From Oceanobacillus damuensis (GTDB lineage Bacteria; Bacillota; Bacilli; Bacillales; Amphibacillaceae), in contig NZ_LQNF01000003.1 in assembly GCF_001618145.1 (NCBI RefSeq), positions 124,001 through 188,000 of the forward strand: a stretch of DNA of 64,000 bases, in the 5' to 3' direction. The notes under the pieces are model-generated. The model saw only the letters and a program-made list of their open reading frames with translations, searched no databases and had not been told where the DNA came from. The position numbers and the translations under genes were made by a program. This document shows, one piece after another, positions 61,390-64,000 of this stretch. Numbering within the stretch: the first letter of the stretch is position 1; each line of letters opens with the position of its first letter.

Positions 61390-62790
61390 ATGAGATCTGG
61401 GGAATTTGCAGATCGCAAAGTAGTCGAAGAGAGCAGTGATGATTATTCACTAGAAAGGATCCCTCGAGACAAAAGGAATATGGGTTGGTTAAGTATTACA
61501 AACATTACTTTCGGTATAGCTACTGCTATTTTTTATTTGCAAATGGGGAGTGTCATGGCTCTTCAATTCGGTGCAGTAAATGCAATCATTTCAGCCGTTT
61601 ACGCTATTATTGTTGCTGGTATACTTGGAACAATTATTGCCTACCTATCCGCTAAAACCGGTATGAACGTTAATTTATTATCGAGAGGTGGAGGGTTTGG
61701 ATATATCGGTGCCTCATTAACATCCTTAATTTACGCATCAAACTTTATCATGTACTGTGCTTTTGAAGGAATGATATTGGTTGCTGCAATCAATGCATTT
61801 TTCCCCTCTATTCCAGTATGGCTATTAATAATAGTATTTGGAACAATCATCATCCCGCTAAACTGGTTCGGAATTAAACAATTGGATAAATTACAAAAAT
61901 GGTCATTACCGCTTTTCGGTATTTTTTTAGTTGCAGCAATTTTAGTGGCACTCAATACGCCATCCGTGTATGAGGGAAGTTTTTGGAGCTATATGCCTGA
62001 GGGAGTTCAAATGGGAGGAACTGCTCTGCTTCTTTGTATTGGAATGCAGCACGGTATTATGGGTCTTACTGCACTAATTGCTTCGGATTATGCAAGATAT
62101 CTTAAACCGAAAGACATTAAGTTTGGTTCAGTAATAATCGGATTTCTCCCGCAAATTTTCTGTTTCGGTGTCATGGGCGGCCTGGGAATATGGTTTGGTG
62201 TTCGTTTAGGTGAAGGAAATCCTGGTATCTATATTGTATTTCTTCTGGGACTGGGTGGAGCAATTTTCACATTGCTTACTCAAATAAGAATTAATATCAC
62301 TAATATATACAGCAGCTCACTGTCCTTATCGAACTTCTTTGAGAATGTCTTTAATTTTAAACCTGGAAGACGTTTTTGGGTTGTTGTGGCAGGAATTATA
62401 GCAATATTATTAATGCTTGGTGGCATCGTCGATCATTTAGGTACAGCGATGACATTCCAAGGGGTGTTTCTCTTAACTTGGGCAGCAATCCTTGTTACAG
62501 ATGCATTGGTTGTTAAAAGACTTATGAAAACTGGGCCTGGTTATTATGAATCAAGACAGCAATATTTGTTCAAATGGAATCCGGTAGGTGTTGTGCCACT
62601 ACTTGTATCCAGTGCACTTGGTACCATCGCTGCACTAGGATTCATGGGAACATTCCTGCAAAGTACTGCCGCATTCTTCGCCGCATTTCTTGCAGCAATA
62701 CTAACTATTGTTTTTGCAAAAATTACAGACGGAAAATACTATATTAAAGAACACAAAGAAGACATACCAAAACAAGACTACATCGCTTAA
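61390..62790 (+). CDS. NCS1 family nucleobase/cytosine permease
   Basis: A 466-residue transporter with 12 hydrophobic helices. After a charged N-terminus, NMGWLSITNITFGIATAIFY and the TM with MNVNLLSRGGGFGYIGASL are typical of the purine-cytosine permease branch. It should import a nucleobase or related vitamin by cation symport; no linked deaminase or other enzyme narrows the substrate. ATG 61390 is nine bases from AAAGGAAG; a TTG at 61381 is too near. Its stop is one base before repeat A15. Confidence 0.87.
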   Translation: MRSGEFADRKVVEESSDDYSLERIPRDKRNMGWLSITNITFGIATAIFYLQMGSVMALQFGAVNAIISAVYAIIVAGILGTIIAYLSAKTGMNVNLLSRGGGFGYIGASLTSLIYASNFIMYCAFEGMILVAAINAFFPSIPVWLLIIVFGTIIIPLNWFGIKQLDKLQKWSLPLFGIFLVAAILVALNTPSVYEGSFWSYMPEGVQMGGTALLLCIGMQHGIMGLTALIASDYARYLKPKDIKFGSVIIGFLPQIFCFGVMGGLGIWFGVRLGEGNPGIYIVFLLGLGGAIFTLLTQIRINITNIYSSSLSLSNFFENVFNFKPGRRFWVVVAGIIAILLMLGGIVDHLGTAMTFQGVFLLTWAAILVTDALVVKRLMKTGPGYYESRQQYLFKWNPVGVVPLLVSSALGTIAALGFMGTFLQSTAAFFAAFLAAILTIVFAKITDGKYYIKEHKEDIPKQDYIA

Positions 62791-62791
62791 T

Positions 62792-62820
62792 GGTGCCTGT
62801 CACTCCCCGAAATATGTGGA
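62792..62820 (+). repeat. Dispersed repeat family A, copy 15
   Basis: GGTGCCTGTCACTCCCCG then AAATATGTGGA, one base after the NCS1 TAA stop. Confidence 0.83.
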
Positions 62821-62842
62821 AAAATATAGTGAAACATAATGA

Positions 62843-62888
62843 AAAAGCATCCCAGCTGACTGATATTGGTCAGCTAGGATGCTTTTCT
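62843..62888. terminator. Bidirectional terminator between convergent genes
   Basis: AAAAGCATCCCAGCTGAC pairs with GTCAGCTAGGATGCTTTT (one bulge) around TGATATTG; T runs on both sides. It is sandwiched between two family A repeats. Confidence 0.88.
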
Positions 62889-62897
62889 TTTCAAAGG

Positions 62898-62927
62898 GGT
62901 GCCTGTCACTCCCCGAATTTTGTCGAA
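62898..62927 (+). repeat. Dispersed repeat family A, copy 16
   Basis: GGTGCCTGTCACTCCCCG then AATTTTGTCGAA. Here the GTCGAA end, not the GTGCC end, lies 17 bp from the adjacent gene's stop. Confidence 0.86.
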
Positions 62928-62944
62928 ATTATTTTAGGATTTTA

Positions 62945-64000
62945 TTACCAGTCTTCGATATAAAATATTCTTGTATCCCTCACTGATTCTCCGTTTTCGG
63001 CTGCTGCTTCAAAAGTTACGACATGGAATTTTTCCCTTAGTGGTTCTTGTACCTGTACGGACATGGTAGATTGGTCAGAATCGAATTGGGCTTCATATTC
63101 TATTCCATCTACAACAACATGAAGACTACTTTCCTCAATTTTTACATCATTGGCAGTTTTGATCTCTGCTGTAAGAAGGGGGGTGGTGCTGTCCAGCATT
63201 TCACCCATCTCGAATGCAGCGTCGATTGCCAAATCAGTGGTGTTGCCATTATTGTAAGGTACGAGTTCCGCTGCTTTTTCCACATCCATAAGCAGTCGCA
63301 GCGTATTTTTACCAAGGATTTTTTCTATGTCCTCATTGGAGTAGCCTCTATTTAAAAGTTCGTCCGTGATTTTTGGAAGGTCAGTGACATCTTGTATATC
63401 TGCTGGCATGTCAGAACCGTCAAAGTCTGAGCCAAGTGCAACATGGTCGATGCCAATCAGATTTACGACATACTCAATATGATCGACAACATCTTCTGCA
63501 TATGCCTCAGGTTCGTCTGTTAAAAATGCCGGGTAAAAGACAATCCCTACGACACCGTTATTTTCTTTAATTGCCTTCAGTTGCTCATCTGTTAAATTGC
63601 GTTGATGGTCATGCAACGCATTGACACCGGAATGTGTGGCCATAATAGGGGCTCCAGTAACTTCCATGACATCCCAGAAGGTACTTTCGGCCATATGGGA
63701 AACATCGATAACCATTCCTAATTTGTTCATTTCCTTGGCAACAGCAGCTCCAAGCTCTGTTAATCCGCCCTGTGAAGGAGTTTTTTCCGGGTCACCATAG
63801 ACGCGGTTGGCACCTTCCCCAAGCGCGTTGGAGTAATTCCAATTAAACCCGACAGCTTTTATACCCAAGTCATGGTATTGGTGAAGCAGTTCGATTGCAT
63901 TGTGTTCCTCCAGGGAATAACCACCTTCAATTGTAGGGACTGCTGCGATTTCTCCTCTTCTTATTGACTCGATAATATCCAATGTATTTGACGTGATTTG
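62945..64000 (-). CDS. M19 family membrane dipeptidase, N-terminus outside window
   Basis: The frame continues to the window edge without a clear start (the TTG at 63982 is internal), giving about 351 C-terminal residues. The M19 TIM-barrel marks are VPTIEGGYSLE with the bridging Glu, VIDVSHM, MATHSGVNALHDHQRNLTD and ALGSDFDG. The first metal HxD motif would lie in the missing part. The last ~100 residues form an extra beta domain (VDGIEYEAQFDSDQSTMSV) beyond the usual catalytic core, suggesting an extracytoplasmic form. The family cleaves dipeptides, including D-amino acid ones. Confidence 0.87.
   Translation of the reverse strand, partial: QITSNTLDIIESIRRGEIAAVPTIEGGYSLEEHNAIELLHQYHDLGIKAVGFNWNYSNALGEGANRVYGDPEKTPSQGGLTELGAAVAKEMNKLGMVIDVSHMAESTFWDVMEVTGAPIMATHSGVNALHDHQRNLTDEQLKAIKENNGVVGIVFYPAFLTDEPEAYAEDVVDHIEYVVNLIGIDHVALGSDFDGSDMPADIQDVTDLPKITDELLNRGYSNEDIEKILGKNTLRLLMDVEKAAELVPYNNGNTTDLAIDAAFEMGEMLDSTTPLLTAEIKTANDVKIEESSLHVVVDGIEYEAQFDSDQSTMSVQVQEPLREKFHVVTFEAAAENGESVRDTRIFYIEDW

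Noticed and set aside
60968-61510. 17-bp AGTATTACAAACATTAC shared by the intergenic region and the NCS1 coding sequence (near 61493)
   Set aside because: Short, AT-rich and without extended similarity; chance is a fair explanation.
6266-62927. Family A repeats as a CRISPR array
   Set aside because: Units are scattered over 56 kb and placed against genes; there are no regular spacers and no cas genes.

Overview
The window looks like a chromosomal segment of a salt-tolerant, spore-former-type Bacillaceae bacterium (Virgibacillus/Oceanobacillus/Lentibacillus-like). This is inferred from gene families and not from a marker gene. The DNA is AT-rich, ribosome binding sites are strong GGAGG types, TTG/GTG starts occur, control is by S-box, THI-box and GlcT-type leaders, and many genes handle compatible solutes, sodium and extracellular protein. 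No rRNA, tRNA, CRISPR array or intact transposase was seen.

Layout. 1-8.4 kb: a truncated phospholipase D-like gene, an unusual sigma factor, asparagine synthase, a small Pro/Tyr-rich protein, a SAM-I riboswitch driving a sodium:solute symporter, and a condensation-fold acyltransferase paired with a zinc-ribbon membrane protein. 8.6-14.7 kb: a PucR regulator divergent from an ectoine-hydrolase-like peptidase, a PLP lyase and an M20 amidohydrolase, which may form an ectoine catabolic locus. 14.9-20.7 kb: housekeeping-type oxidoreductase, MscS channel, YdjM-like protein, TauE exporter and a secreted lipase. 21.2-29.8 kb: a TetR gene followed by a compact operon of carnitine dehydrogenase, beta-keto acid cleavage enzyme, thioesterase and a glycine betaine/carnitine ABC importer, expected to turn carnitine into glycine betaine. 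Then comes a GC-rich repeat island and a CocE/NonD hydrolase. 29.9-33.8 kb: the thiamine-precursor ECF importer ykoFEDC behind a TPP riboswitch. 34-35.7 kb: a sodium:solute symporter broken by one in-frame TGA. 35.9-43.4 kb: a secreted subtilase with a FN3 domain, purU, and a giant gamma-glutamyltransferase carrying three tandem lectin-like repeats just before its self-cleavage threonine. 43.8-55 kb: NhaC antiporter, VOC protein, galU-ugd, glcT-ptsG with its antiterminator site, and an AbgT transporter with an M20 hydrolase. 55.1-60.8 kb: an eleven-gene gas vesicle operon with a sigma-B-type promoter. 61.4-64 kb: an NCS1 permease and a truncated M19 dipeptidase.

The most striking non-genic feature is a dispersed ~30-40 bp repeat (16 loci, about 20 units), often fused to stop codons or set just before start regions. 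Its GTGCC end almost always faces the neighbouring gene. Two further dispersed families, one of them a 130 bp hairpin element used as a terminator, are also present.
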